Below, in pieces: positions 42,440 through 54,309 of a stretch of DNA of 64,000 bases. The position numbers and the translations under genes were made by a program. The notes beneath the pieces were generated by a model. It was given only the letters and a program-made list of their open reading frames with translations. It ran no database searches and had not been told where the DNA came from. Within the stretch, counting starts at the first letter, position 1. Each line of letters begins with the position of its first letter. This DNA is from Ilex aquifolium (taxonomy: Eukaryota; Streptophyta; Magnoliopsida; Aquifoliales; Aquifoliaceae): contig OX637397.1 of NCBI GenBank assembly GCA_951799425.1, positions 15,770,064 through 15,834,063 on the forward strand. The letters are read 5' to 3'.

Positions 42440-43989
42440 TGGCTGGTTATCCCATAATCGGGACTGATTGTTTGGTTGGCTTTGTTGTTCTATTTGCTCC
42501 TTAAGAGTCTTCTCCTTGTCAATAAATTGAGAAAGGTGGCATTTGTCCTTATGGTATAAACAATGGAGGTTTTGGTCAAGCTTTGAGGGATCTCTTGTCA
42601 ATCTTAGGTGGCCACTTGAAATACTCCTTGTCTTTTATTTGGTTTAGAACCCGATAGATAGGTTTCTTGAAGTCTGTATTGATTGTGGAATATGAGTCTC
42701 TTGTCCCCCTCGATAGGTTCCGTGAAGGGTTGGAGCTATAGTCTCATTCCTCTAGTTCTTCTTTAGAGAATACGAGGAGAATATGGGGTCTGGTCAACTA
42801 GCCCTTGTCGTACTCGACCTTGACGTACCTTTTGATATGTTCTTGCAAGTGTGACATGCTACATGGTGGCCACATTGTGAGATGCTTCCTTAATTCACTT
42901 TCTCTAGGGAGAGCCAAGCAGAAAGAGGCAGATGAAGTCTTTTCGCCAGATTTTGCTATTTCAGCGTAGGTATCCAGGTATCTCATGGCATATTCTCGTA
43001 TAGTCTCACCATGTTTCTGGCATAATGCTAGGAGTGTGTCGATTGTTGTTGGCTCCCGACAATTGGGAATGAATCGAGAGACAAATTCTCCAGCTAGTTG
43101 TTCCCAAGAAAAAACCAAGAAGATCTCCCCAAACTGGAGGGGAACATCTTGCATATCAGGCTCCATTGTTTGTCCAAAGAGCCATCATATTGGTAAAGGC
43201 TCGGATGTGGAGTATGGGGTCAGACTTGCCATCATATAACTCGAATGAGGGAGGAGTAAACTTTCGTGAGAGTTTGAATTCTCGAATGAAGCGAACAAAA
43301 AGGGGAGTAGTCATCTTAACCAAAGTCTGGCTTATTTTTTCTTTGGCTGAATATATAAGGTCATCTTGGCCAACGTTATACTAAAGATGATTGGCTCCTT
43401 CACGGGCTGGACGGGAGCGCGTACGCTTTCGTCTTCCAAAGTTGTCATCCCAATCATCTTGTCTAGGATGTTGAGTTGAACTCCCATATCATTCTCTATG
43501 CTCCATGGGATGACATTCCTTGTGTGATTCGCCTCATTTCACCTCATGATGAGGGCGATGCTTCCTGGGTGAAGGGTCTCTAGGAAAGCATTGGGAAGTA
43601 GTGCGTCTCAGTGAGTACCTGCCTCAACGCCGATCATGAGTTAAATAGTTCCTTGCCAGAGACCTGCTCCTGCAACGGGTAGATTGAGCTTCATCCAAGT
43701 AATCGTTGTGGTGGTAACTTTGATGAGGCTGGTGTTTAACTTAGCTAGCAAGTTTCTTGCCCCTTTGGCGAAGGAGCCCTTGCTTGAGGGCTTCGAACTC
43801 CTCCGTCTTCTTCATCAAGAGATGGTAGGTTGTGACAAGAGGATATCACTATTCTGGGCGCTTTTGCCCATCTTGAAGTAGCGCTTTATCAGGCATTTGG
43901 AGATCATAATTTGAGGGATCTTCAAGGATTAGTGGTAGTGTAAGTGTCATGTGGCTAGTTCCTTGATCGTTGATTTTCTCGCCAAACAT
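42440..43989 (-). pseudogene. Tat2 gag
   Basis: It starts MFGEKINDQGTSHM at 43989. The gag core follows: KFTPPSFELYDGKSDPILHI, then AGEFVSRFIPNCREPTTIDT and LALPRESELRKHLTMWPP, with a decayed zinc knuckle LHCLYHKDKCHLSQF near 42560-42520. Frame changes near 43380 and 43170 and in-frame stops break it. Confidence 0.8.
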
Positions 43990-44026
43990 GGTTCAAATCT
44001 TTTGGGTTGCCAGAAAACTTAGTCGT

Positions 44027-44044
44027 TTCCCATAGACAGCGCCA
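44027..44044 (-). other. primer binding site of Tat2
   Basis: TGGCGCTGTCTATGGGAA in element direction lies 2 nt after the 5' LTR. It fixes the - orientation. Confidence 0.8.
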
Positions 44045-44046
44045 AT

Positions 44047-44645
44047 TGTCCAGGGAGAAATTTGCACATTAGGTTACGACCTTGTGTGGACAAAGGTGAC
44101 GAAAGAGAAGCCTTGAATGACCTACAAGACAAGCGAGAGCTAAGTGAACTAGTCGCTGGAGGCAGTCAAAGGAACTCCGATATTTAAGTCAGATTGCAAT
44201 TCAACAGAGAAAATTCAGGTGAGTAGTGAGAATTTTTCTATCTCATACCTAGTACCCAGAGACTTTATTTATAGTAGTAGGAAGTAGTGTTTCATTGAAG
44301 GTAGAACTCTGAATTTCGATAGAATTAATCCGCCTTTGATATTATCACTGGCTTCTCAATGTTTGGAATAGTATTGAACTAGGACACTTGCTCCTAGGTT
44401 TAAGGTAGAGATGTACTTGCTGGGTGGCACTGTTGATTCTATCACTAGCTCTTTAAAGCTCGAAGTAGGGTTAGAATAGGACTCTTGTTCCTTGGCCAGA
44501 CCGTATTAGAGTAGGACTCGTTTGGTCGTATGAACAAGCAAGTGAGCAAGAGAACTTGTAGTAGCTTGATTGGACATAAGGTGGCCGAATCAAGGTGGCT
44601 TCGGGAAGTGAGTGCTGACTGGCATGCTTGACTCGGTGTCCCACA
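44047..44645 (-). repeat. 5' LTR of Tat2
   Basis: On the + strand it runs from TGTCCAGGGAGAAATTTG to CGGTGTCCCACA and is 599 bp. It is about 30 bp shorter than the other LTR because of indels. Confidence 0.9.
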
Positions 44646-45639
44646 CTCTCTCTTTGTTCTCTCTCTTCTCCCCCATCAGAAAGCCCTCAAGACCAACTCC
44701 ATCGCCAGGAGAAAATATTCAATGCAATGGTGATACCATGTCAGCAATGCTGATATGGTATCACCAACTAATAATAAAACACCAAATGGGCAAAGTGAAT
44801 CTCACTTGGATAGTTATTGACTTACATGGAGGAAGAATGAATAGTTATTTACTTATATGGAGGATTAGTTATTAATTTTTGTGAGGTTCATTAACTTATT
44901 TATTTTGATATTATTTATTGGTGATATCACACCAATATTGCCACGTGATATCACCGTCGTAATGAATATTTTTTCCATCGGAACAAATATTGCCTCTACA
45001 ACAACCACCGAGAACAACTATGCCGCCACTGATAATAGCAACGACGACAATAACAACACCAAGAACCAAAACGACAACGTTCCATACCCGTGTTAGCAAA
45101 CCGTGAAGGCGATATCTATTTCAGATTTGGAAAGTAAATTGAAGATTAGGGAAGGCGGTGACGAAGAACCTGTAGGTAAATTTCAACAAAAATCTGATTT
45201 CGGAGAAGTGCAAAGACTCTCAATTTCGTGGCTTCAATACATCTTTCTGTCATGTTTTCTGTGTTTTATATCCCTAAATAGGACTCTTAATTACATTTTA
45301 CAACCCCGAAGGAAACCCACTGTTCTTCTAATTTCCTAGGCTTCTGGTTGATTAAACAATTCACAAGGTTGGAACATGCAAATTTCGGATGACATTTGTG
45401 CTGAGCAATTAAATGCCATTCACATGGCTTCCACATCAAGAAACTTGATCAAATTGTATAATTCCCACTTTATTGAGTTTCTATTGGATTAGTAGGATTA
45501 ATAACAAGCAAATTTCGGGTTGGTATACTTGGTTTTTATAGATGAAGCTTGTTTTTTCCTGCAGTGTTACTGTAGAATTTGAGAATCGCCTGCTTGTCAT
45601 GTTTTGATAAATTTTAGTTCCTAGTCCAATTTATGTTTG
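44646..45639. other. no gene recognised; foldback at 44729-44955
   Basis: GGTGATACCAT and ATGGTATCACC form an 11-bp hairpin at 44729-44764. A weaker inverted copy (GATATCACGTGG on the other strand) lies near 44938-44955, so this may be a small MITE of about 230 bp. The rest shows no gene. Confidence 0.45.
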
Positions 45640-48150
45640 TGTTCACTGTTTAAGTTTACTGTGTTTTCAATATTTTTAGGTTCATACTTTTCGAGTTCAC
45701 TATTTTTAAGTTCATACATTGAGTTTGTTGTTTTGTGCTCACTGTTTGAGTTCACTTTTTTCACTAGGTTTGAGTTCACTGTTTTTGAGAGTGCGTGTGG
45801 GGGGATGAATGTGAGAGAAGAGATCAATTTTAAAAAGTGAACTAGGAGTTTTTTCTTGTTGTGTGGATTAAAATTCTTAAATATTTTTAAAATTTTTTGA
45901 GTTCACTGTTTTTTATATATATTTCTCAATTCAAATTAAATGTCTTAACTAAGTTATTACAATCTAATCAACTTTATTAATTAAGCACAATTTATTTGTG
46001 TTCACTATCTTAAATGTGCGTGTGGAGGGACAAAAGATGGAGGAGAGAAAAAATAATTTAAGAATGAGATAAATGAATTTACATAACCTCATTAATTAAG
46101 AGCATTTTTGTCAACTGGTGGGCGGTAGTGGTGGGTGGCAACAATGGTGGTGGTGGTGAACGGCGATTGGTGGCAGCGACAGCGGTGGTGGTAGGTTGCG
46201 ATGGTGGCAGTGATGGTGGCGATGGTGGTGGGCAGCAATGGTGGTTGTTCACTATGTTTAGTTCATTGTTTGAGTTTTCTATTTTTGAGTTCACTGTATT
46301 TAAGTTCACTGTATTTAAGTTCACAGTGAACTAGGAGTTTCATTCTATGAAAATTCATTATTTGTGAAAATTTTGTGAACCAAGAATTTCATTCTATTAA
46401 AGTTCATTGTTTATGTTTTTAAAATATTTTTTAGTTTGTTGTTTTTGCTATATGTTTTTCAATTTAATTTTTTAATATTTTTGTAGTTCACTGTTTGTGA
46501 AAATTTTGGACAGTGAATTAAGAGTTTCATTCTAATAAATTTCACTGTTTGTGAAAATTTTGTGAACTAAGAGTTTAATTATATTTCACTATTTGTAATT
46601 TTTTTATAAATTCAAAGTTTCATTATATTAAAATTCACTGTTTATATTTTTCAATATTTTTGAATTCACTAGTTTTTTATTGTTTTGGATGGAGGGATTT
46701 TGGTGGTGGTGGTGGGTTTTGGGTGGTGGTTGGAGGTGATGGGCAGCGGTCCGGTGATGGTTGTTTCCTTTGTTTCATTCGCTGTACTGATGTCACTATT
46801 TTTTGTGTTCACTGTTTATGTTTTTATTTAATTTTTTTTTAAGTTCACTGTTTGTTATATATATTTTTTAATTCAAAATTTCAATATTTTTGCAGTTCAC
46901 TGTTTATGAAATTTTGGACAGTGAACTAGGATTTTTATTTTATTAAAGTTCACTGTTTATGTTTTTTTAATATTTTTTGAGTTCACTGTTATTGATATAT
47001 ATTTCTCAATTGAAATTTTCAATATTTTTATAGTTCATTGTTTGTGAAAAAATTTGAACAGTGAACTAGGAATTTCATTCTATTAAAATTTTTTGTTTGT
47101 ATTTTTTTTTTTTTTTGAATTAGGTGGTTCATTCTATTAAATTTCACTGTTTTTGGAGTTTACTATTTATGTTTTTTTTTAAATATTTTTTGAGTTCACT
47201 GTTTTTTATGTATATTTTTCAATTCAAATTAATATTTTTGTAGATCACTGTTTGTGCAAAATTTTACAATGAACTAGGGGTTTCATTCTATTAAAATTTA
47301 CTATTTGTGAAATTTTTGTGAACTATGAGTTTTATTCTATTAAAGTTTACTGTTTTTTTAATATTTTTTAGTTCGCTTGTTTTTTATTGTTTTGGGTGGT
47401 GGTGGTTGGCTGCAATGGTAGTACTAGGTGGCGATGGTGGTTGTTCACTATGTTTAGTTCACTGTTTGAGATTACTGTTTTTGAGTTCACTATATTTGAG
47501 TTCACGGTGAACTAGGAGTTTCATTTTATTAAAGTTAACTGTTTTTAGAGTTCACTATTTATGTTTTTGTCAATATTTTTGAGTTTTATGTTTTTTATAT
47601 ATGTTTCTCAATTCAAAATTTTAATATTTTTGTAGTCCACTTTTTGTGAAATATTTGGATGGTGAACTATAGGTTTCATTCTATTAATTTCACTATTTTA
47701 GAAAATTTTATAAACTAAGAGTTTTATTATATTAAAATTCACCTTTTATTTGTTTGTCAATATTTTTGAGTTCACTGTTTTGAGTAATGGGTGGGTGGTG
47801 GCTATGGCAGTGGTTGGTGGTTGTGGTGAAGGGTGGCGGTGGGTAGTGGTGGCGATGGCTGGTGGGTGGTGATGGACAGCGATGGTTAGTGTTAGTGGCA
47901 GTGGTGGATGGGTGTTGGGCGATGGTAGGTGGTGATAGTGGGCGGCAAGGCGATGGTAGGGTGGTGGTGGTTTTTGGTGGCAGTGGCAGTGGTGAGTTTT
48001 GCGTGGTGGTGGTTTGAGGCAGTGATGGTGGTGGTGGTGGTTGTGGGCAGTGGTGGGTTTTGCGTGGTGGTGGTTGGTGGCTGGTGGCAATGACAGTGGT
48101 TGTGGGCGGTGGTGGAGGGTATGGGTGGCGGTGGGTGACGGTTGTTTCTT
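45640..48150. repeat. degenerate AGTTCACTGTT satellite-like region with (GGT)n tracts
   Basis: The 11-mer AGTTCACTGTT and its reverse complement AACAGTGAACT recur dozens of times, with TTTCATTCTATTAAA between them. Spacing is irregular (about 50-300 bp). Two GGT/GGC/GAT-rich blocks lie inside (46110-46245 and 47785-48150). Frames in the GGT blocks read as Gly/Val or His/Pro-rich and are compositional. Confidence 0.8.
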
Positions 48151-48715
48151 GTGTATTAGAGTTTCAACGGATGATGATGTCAATCTTTTTGATTTAAAAA
48201 AGATAGTTATTAAAGGCAATTTTCTCTCTTTCAATGGCGTTGTCCTGTTCGACCTAAAAGAGTTCTACGTGGATTTAGGCAATTTTTTAATTCCCAAATT
48301 GTCCCTCAATGTTTCATGTCAAAGACGTATGTTTCTCTCCCTCTTCTCTGTGTTCTCCACCTCTCTCGAGTTTCTCTTCCCTCTACTTTCAAGTTCGTTG
48401 TTCACTTCACAGCAACCATGGGTCACTGATGAAGGTCTTAACGAGATTTTAGCAAATTTTCTCCATCTCATCCCTAATTTTTAGATCGTTACATTTTACT
48501 CTCACTCCTAACCAATCTAGTGATCTATCTCTTGAAGATACGTATGTAGATTTCAACGACGAAAATGGAAGATTTCAAATCAACAATGAATTTGGGGCAG
48601 TAGCAGTGGGTTTAATGGTGGTAGTTATCATATAGTGAAGGTTTTGACAATTTTTATGGTGATTTTGATCTTCATTATCTCTGTTATTTTTTGCAATAAA
48701 TCCCATAATCAACAT
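48151..48715. other. no gene recognised
   Basis: A frame at about 48225-48480 (LFDLKEFYVDLGNFLIPKLS) is open but resembles nothing I know. No repeat ends were found. Confidence 0.35.
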
Positions 48716-48723
48716 ATAGATTT

Positions 48724-49237
48724 CAGGGGTGGCTTAAGGCAATTGGAGGCCTAAAGCGAAAATACTAAATGAGGTATTTTTTTATTTTTAATATTAATTT
48801 TTAAAAAAAATTAATTTATTTTCAATTTATTATATGAGAGAGACCTAAGAAGGACGTGCTAGTGTTACTGAAAAAAAAATTTAACTTTTGTTTTTGTTTT
48901 TTATCAGAAAGAGAGTTTAATTTTAATTTTTTTTTAATGTTTTGTACTAATTTTTACACAGAGAGAAAATGGGTAAATATGAGTTGACTTTTGAGTACTT
49001 TTTATTCTTTTAACTTAAGATTTTTAGATTTCTAATGTTATGAATTGAATCGTGGACCCAAATTATTACAATAAAAATATTAATTGTACTTAATATTTTG
49101 GGGCCTTTTTTTAGGATTTAAAATTTAAAGGATTTAATTTTTTTATGGGTTAGTAATGTACCTAAAAATTTGGGGCCTTCTAAAAATTTGGGGCCTAAAG
49201 CCCATGTTTTTTTTTTAATGATGTTGAGCCGGCTCTG
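48724..49237. mobile_element. hAT-type MITE
   Basis: The ends are CAGGGGTGGCTTAAG and GTTGAGCCGGCTCTG. They are flanked by ATAGATTT at 48716-48723 and 49238-49245, an 8-bp duplication. It is 514 bp with GGCCTAAAGC blocks near both ends. A related piece lies at about 57.2 kb. Confidence 0.85.
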
Positions 49238-49295
49238 ATAGATTTTTATGGACTTTGGAGAGTAGCTAATTTTACTCGGCGACATTCTTCTCTTA

Positions 49296-49724
49296 GGGGC
49301 TGTTTGGTATGTGGGTTTGGGGGGGTTTTGGAACATGGGTTGGGGACTAAACCCCCTTAAACCCATGTTTGGTAACTATGCATGTAGTCTAGGGTTTGAA
49401 ATTCGGCCGGTCATGGCCCGGTCATGAAACTCAAGTTCATGGGTTTCATGAAACCCATGGAGGGGGAATTCATATGTGAGTTTAGGGGTTTCACATTCAA
49501 ATGACATTTATGCCCCTCATATATCCATATCCATGTTTGAATTAAATTAGTTAAGGGGCACAATAGTCATTTACATACAAATATATTATCATAATAGCTA
49601 TATATCTCTATGCATACTAAACATGGGTATGAACAACATTAAAATGTTGAATCTCATCTTTAGGTTTGGAAGAGTTTGGACAAGTCAATCTAAATCCCTC
49701 CAAAAAAACATATCAAACATGTCC
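49296..49724. mobile_element. Tourist-like (PIF/Harbinger) MITE
   Basis: The ends are GGGGCTGTTTGGTATG and CATATCAAACATGTCC. TTA flanks both sides (49293-49295 and 49725-49727), the PIF/Harbinger target. It is 429 bp, AT-rich and non-coding. A diverged inverted copy lies upstream of GEMIN2. Confidence 0.75.
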
Positions 49725-49859
49725 TTAGTGGGTTGCTATAGACTATTTTTGTCCTATTGTTAAGGGATCTAAATTATCTACTTTGCTTCAGTGAAATTGG
49801 TTTTTCTGGTATAGAGCTAAGGTCGCAAGTCCCTTACACTTTCTTTGTAATTTATGATT

Positions 49860-50400
49860 TTTAATACAGATAAAATAGTTTTGAAAATATAAGTTTTATT
49901 AAAACAGATAAATGCACCTAAAAAATCGTGGAAAACAAATTTTATAATATAGATAAATTTATATTACATATAATAGAAATCAATGTTTTATTAATACATA
50001 AAAATGGATCTAAAATAGTTTTTAAATTTCAATACTTATTAAAAAATATAACTTTATCACAAATATCATCAAAAATAACGTTTATAATATAGATAAATTT
50101 ATGTTACGTATAATGAAAATCAAAGTTTTATTAAAACAAATAAATTTTCCTAAAATATCATCGAAAATAACATTTATAATACAAATAAATTTATGTTGTG
50201 TATAATGAAATCAAAGGTTTATTAAAACAGATAAATTTACATAAAATAATGTTTATAATACAGATAAATTCATGTTACATATAACAGAAATCCAAGTTTT
50301 ATTAATATAGATAAATTGACCTAAAATAGTTTTAAAAATTTCAGATTTATTAAAATAGATAAATTCAAAAAAAAATCTATAATACAAATAAATTCATTAT
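49860..50400. repeat. AT-rich tandem repeat with ACAGATAAATT units
   Basis: Five or six imperfect copies contain TTTTATTAAAACAGATAAATT, CCTAAAATA and ATAATATAGATAAATTTATG. Period is roughly 80-110 bp. The same sequence recurs at 59820-60020. Confidence 0.75.
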
Positions 50401-50437
50401 AGCCTTTAAAGAAAAAAATTCAATTAATAACGATTGA

Positions 50438-50439
<2 letters not shown>

Positions 50440-50522
<83 letters not shown>
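50440..50522. repeat. (CA)n(TA)n microsatellite
   Basis: About 17 CA units run directly into about 24 TA units. Confidence 0.95.
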
Positions 50523-50523
<1 letters not shown>

Positions 50524-51042
50524 CAAAGATTTAGTCAACGCCCCCTTAGCCTTCCAAAGACTTTTTGTCTTTCATTAATATATCCTATTGAATTATGCGC
50601 GATTAGTTTTCGAGCAATATTACGTGTACCAAAAATATGCACTAAAATTTGCACCAAATTACTTGCAGTCATTAGATCAGTGGGTCTTATCAGTGATCCA
50701 AAAACTATAGTTGATTTGGTATATGTTTTGGTGCAGAAATTTGATGCACATAGATTTATCCTTAGTTTTCATAACAAATCCCTATAATTTTGTGCTAAGA
50801 GAGAGAATATAAAACTAAAAAGTAAAATATGAAGTGTAAGCACACGTAAAGTGTCATTCACCAACCTAGGCAAAACGCTATGCTAGATTTCATTAACTAA
50901 AATTTTTGTATTTTTCTATGGAACTGTCCTTGTGGCATGAAAAGCATTGCGTCTGGACTCTTTGACCAAATAGTTTCGTTCAATGGACCTCCCATCCCTT
51001 TTTTTTTTAAAAAAAATAATAAGATTGAAAAGATTTAAATAG

Positions 51043-53538
51043 TCTATATAATAAAGTAGCTAATTTTGTTTGTCTTGAGCTTTTCGCGGCTCAGATTATT
51101 TTGAGATTTTTAATCCGACGATCTTAATTGATCCTTAAATTTCTTTCCCGCCCATGACTTTTTCAAAATTCAGGACTCCCCTAACCAAAATCCAGTAGAA
51201 CTCCCATCCCCTAGGACTCTCGGACTTCCCCATAAAGATTGCTTTCCATCTTTTCTTTCAAATTTCGGATGCCGGAAGCTTTTGAATTTGACTACACCTT
51301 CGTTCACAGCGAATCCTCTCCTTTCCTTATCTCCTCTGCCCATCTCTTTCACAGCAATTCCTCTCTCCTTTCCCCAAATCTCTCTCACTTATATCCTGTG
51401 CCTCATTCTCTTGGACGAAGCACCCGGCGATAGGCAGTGAAGCATTCAACGACGGGTAATCTCCGAACAAGGTTGTCATCACCAGTCAAAGCATCAAACA
51501 ACGACGAATGGTCACCGATCCAATCTTATATTTGGATTGAGCTATTTGGCTTCTAAGTTTTATTTTTCTTGAGCTATAGTCATTTTTTCATTTTTGTATT
51601 GGTTTCATTTTAGTTCTCAGAGTGTTGTTTTTTGAAGGAGAGACAATTGTTAGAAATGTTGAAAGCTGGTGTGTTGGATTCCTCCTCATTTTGTTTGCTT
51701 TCCTCTACATCGTTCTCTTCAAGATAGTCTACATCTTATTCAATCAAGAATTGATGGACATTTTATATTTTGTTGTAATTTCAATTTTTTGTAGCACCCA
51801 AATTTCATTATCCATGTTTTTTGATTAAATTGATTTGGAATTAGGTAATGGCTATGGCCATCAGATTGTGTATTACGGTAGTTGTGAGTCGTGTGGTTTA
51901 TTTTGATTTTGATTTTTTTGAAGCAATGTTGTCCACCTATGATGAAGTTACTATCATTTTCAAGAATTTTTAAGCAGTAGGAAGTCTTATTTGATTAAAA
52001 TTATGTGGTGATATGGTAGAGATTTATAACAATCATACCTCTTGAATAGTCTATCTTCTATCCCTTTATTGGCCAAGAAATCTGCTAAGTAGTTTCCTTC
52101 CCTGAATACATGTTGTATTTCAAAGTCCATGACAGTTTAATCTTTCAAAAGATACCATAGTCTAACCCCATGTTTGTAAACAAAAAAAAACTCCATAACT
52201 ATTGGATAGAAACCGTCTTCCCCAAAAGTAAAAAAACAGGTTTTGGGTTTCCTTTGCAAACAGTATTTGTTTTGCTTTTAATTCACATTGTTTGACACCA
52301 TTTCTTTTGCTTTTAATTCTTGATCCAATTTAGTATCAAGCACCATTTCTTTTTGATTGTGATATGCCACTGGGTTTAATTTTTTCTAAGGATATAATTT
52401 GTTATAAAAAAAAGACCTATTTCTCGATGATTCAACTTTTGTTTTGATTTTATTTTACTAAGCATATAAATGGTGTAAACGGATTAATATTTTTTGGGGT
52501 CATCTTTCAAAGGAAATTGCTATATTTTTAAAAAAAATAATTAGCACAATTGATTGAGATTTTTCATCCTTCTTTTGCATACATGGTTGGCAGTATGGGT
52601 GTGGGTGGGCGATGATCGTGTGGTGTTGAATATGATATTTTCTATTGCTTTTTCGGGATTATGTGAACGAGTTTTCATCCTTCTAAAAACTTAATTAGAC
52701 AAGAATTATGGGGTATTTTGACAATTTTCTAACATTAATTTTTAATTAGGCTATAATTTATTACTATTTTATCTTAAAGACTTAAATTGTTGTATTTCTA
52801 ACAATAGCAATTATTAAGTAGGAGGGTTTGTCAGTAACAAAAAAAAAAAGTGTGTGGGTGTCTTTTTGTGTATATTTACGTGTGGGGGTTGGACATTTGG
52901 TTATTGAATTTATAATTATGTTATCATTGTAGTTGAATGGTGGTGGTGATAAATTCATGAGTTTTATAATGAGAAAAATTTGGTTGATTTTATTTATTGC
53001 TTAAAGATTATAAATTTAATTATGTTCTGTTAATATTTGTTTGTTTTGCTTGAAATATTTATTACATAGGTTGGATTGAAAATTTAGTAATTGAGTTTAT
53101 AATTGAATAATGCTATTTGGATCTTAAAAATTGACCTAATTTACTAACATAATAATGTGGTTTCATAGGAATCATTGGATCAACACTAAGTTCCAATGTT
53201 TAATGAGGCTTACAGTCAATCCAAATGTCACAATAAATTAAGTCAGCAAATTATGTCCCAATAGCATTACTCTTTATAATTATGTCTGTGTTATAGAGTT
53301 GAATGGTGACAGTGGTGATATTTTGAGGTATTTGCATATGTTGTGTTATTTTTGGGAGTTTTTTGTACAGTTTTATGATAATTCAATTAATATTGAGGAT
53401 ATGATCGACGGTATATTTCAAGTCATTTTAAAAAAAAAATTGGTATGAATGTTTTTGAGCCAGTCTTTTTGAATATCGATAATTATTTGTGATTTTTTTG
53501 TACGTTACATAGTGCCTTCAGGCACGGGTAATGACTAG
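51043..53538 (+). mobile_element. non-autonomous Helitron candidate
   Basis: The 5' end TCTATATAATAAAGTAGC matches plant Helitron starts. The 3' end has a hairpin GTGCC-TTCA-GGCAC (53512-53525), then GGGTAATGA and CTAG, with T following. That is the standard hairpin, spacer and CTRR end. No Rep/helicase is encoded, so it would be non-autonomous. The base before TC is G, not the usual A. An open frame at 51239-51430 is unrecognised and may be captured host sequence. Confidence 0.7.
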
Positions 53539-54309
53539 TATTATACATTAGACATCACTTGTCATTCTCTCTTTTACACACACACATGCTCTCACTTTAA
53601 CTATACTTTTGTCCTTATCTAAAATAAAAATAAAAATCAATCAATTTATTTTCATCCCCTCTGCCTTTCAATCCCACTCTTTTTTCTTTTTTTTTTTATC
53701 TATTATGAGTGTAGTATTTTTCTAAATAATTAAAGACATAAAACATTAACCTATTGATTCTCTATATTTTTTTTTCTTAATAGGTGATATTAGGGGAGAG
53801 TCCTTGTATCATATCTTAATTTCATGGGCCACGATAATAAATTAAGTCTTATCGTTTTATAATTTTAATTCCAAGATAGTAAAGTGTTTGGTTGATTTGT
53901 AAATATAACAAATAGAAAACAAACATTTGTATAGGAAAATTTTGAAGAAAAGAAAATTATAAAAACTATTTAAATTTTAAATAAAATATTCTTAAATATA
54001 TTTGTCATTAATAACAAACACAACATAACCAAAAATAATAATATATGAATGAGAATATATCTCATAAAATTAGAAAGATTTGATGAATTGGTCATATGAT
54101 CAATTAAAAAAATACATGTATAAAACTTGAGTGTATCAAGCCACCCTTGCTGGGGTACTTGAGATTTCGAGAAGGATGGATCAAGTAAGAGATGAGAGAG
54201 ACAAACATCATGACGATTTATGTATATTTATAATTCCTATATATTGTACTATTGTACAATTGCACACATATAGCATGGGAATGAAATAGCACATATGTAA
54301 TGTTTAATG
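53539..54309. other. AT-rich stretch, no gene seen
   Basis: No coding frame or clear repeat ends. It is ordinary AT-rich intergenic DNA up to the solo LTR. Confidence 0.5.

Larger units (their letters stand above)
31598..44645 (-). mobile_element. Tat-type Ty3/gypsy element with large pol deletion (Tat2)
   Basis: In the - direction: 5' LTR (44645..44047), primer site, gag, zinc knuckle, a short RT piece, integrase, tandem array, an antisense gene (+ strand), polypurine tract and 3' LTR (32226..31598). Protease, most of RT and both RNase H domains are missing. The layout after pol matches Tat1. Without the nested insertions it is about 5.7 kb. No clear target duplication is visible (ATAGT on the left, CTCTC on the right), so one end may be rearranged. 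Confidence 0.85.

Noticed and set aside
47746-48234. His/Pro-rich 162-codon frame
   Set aside because: It is the reverse of a GGT/GTG-rich simple repeat block.
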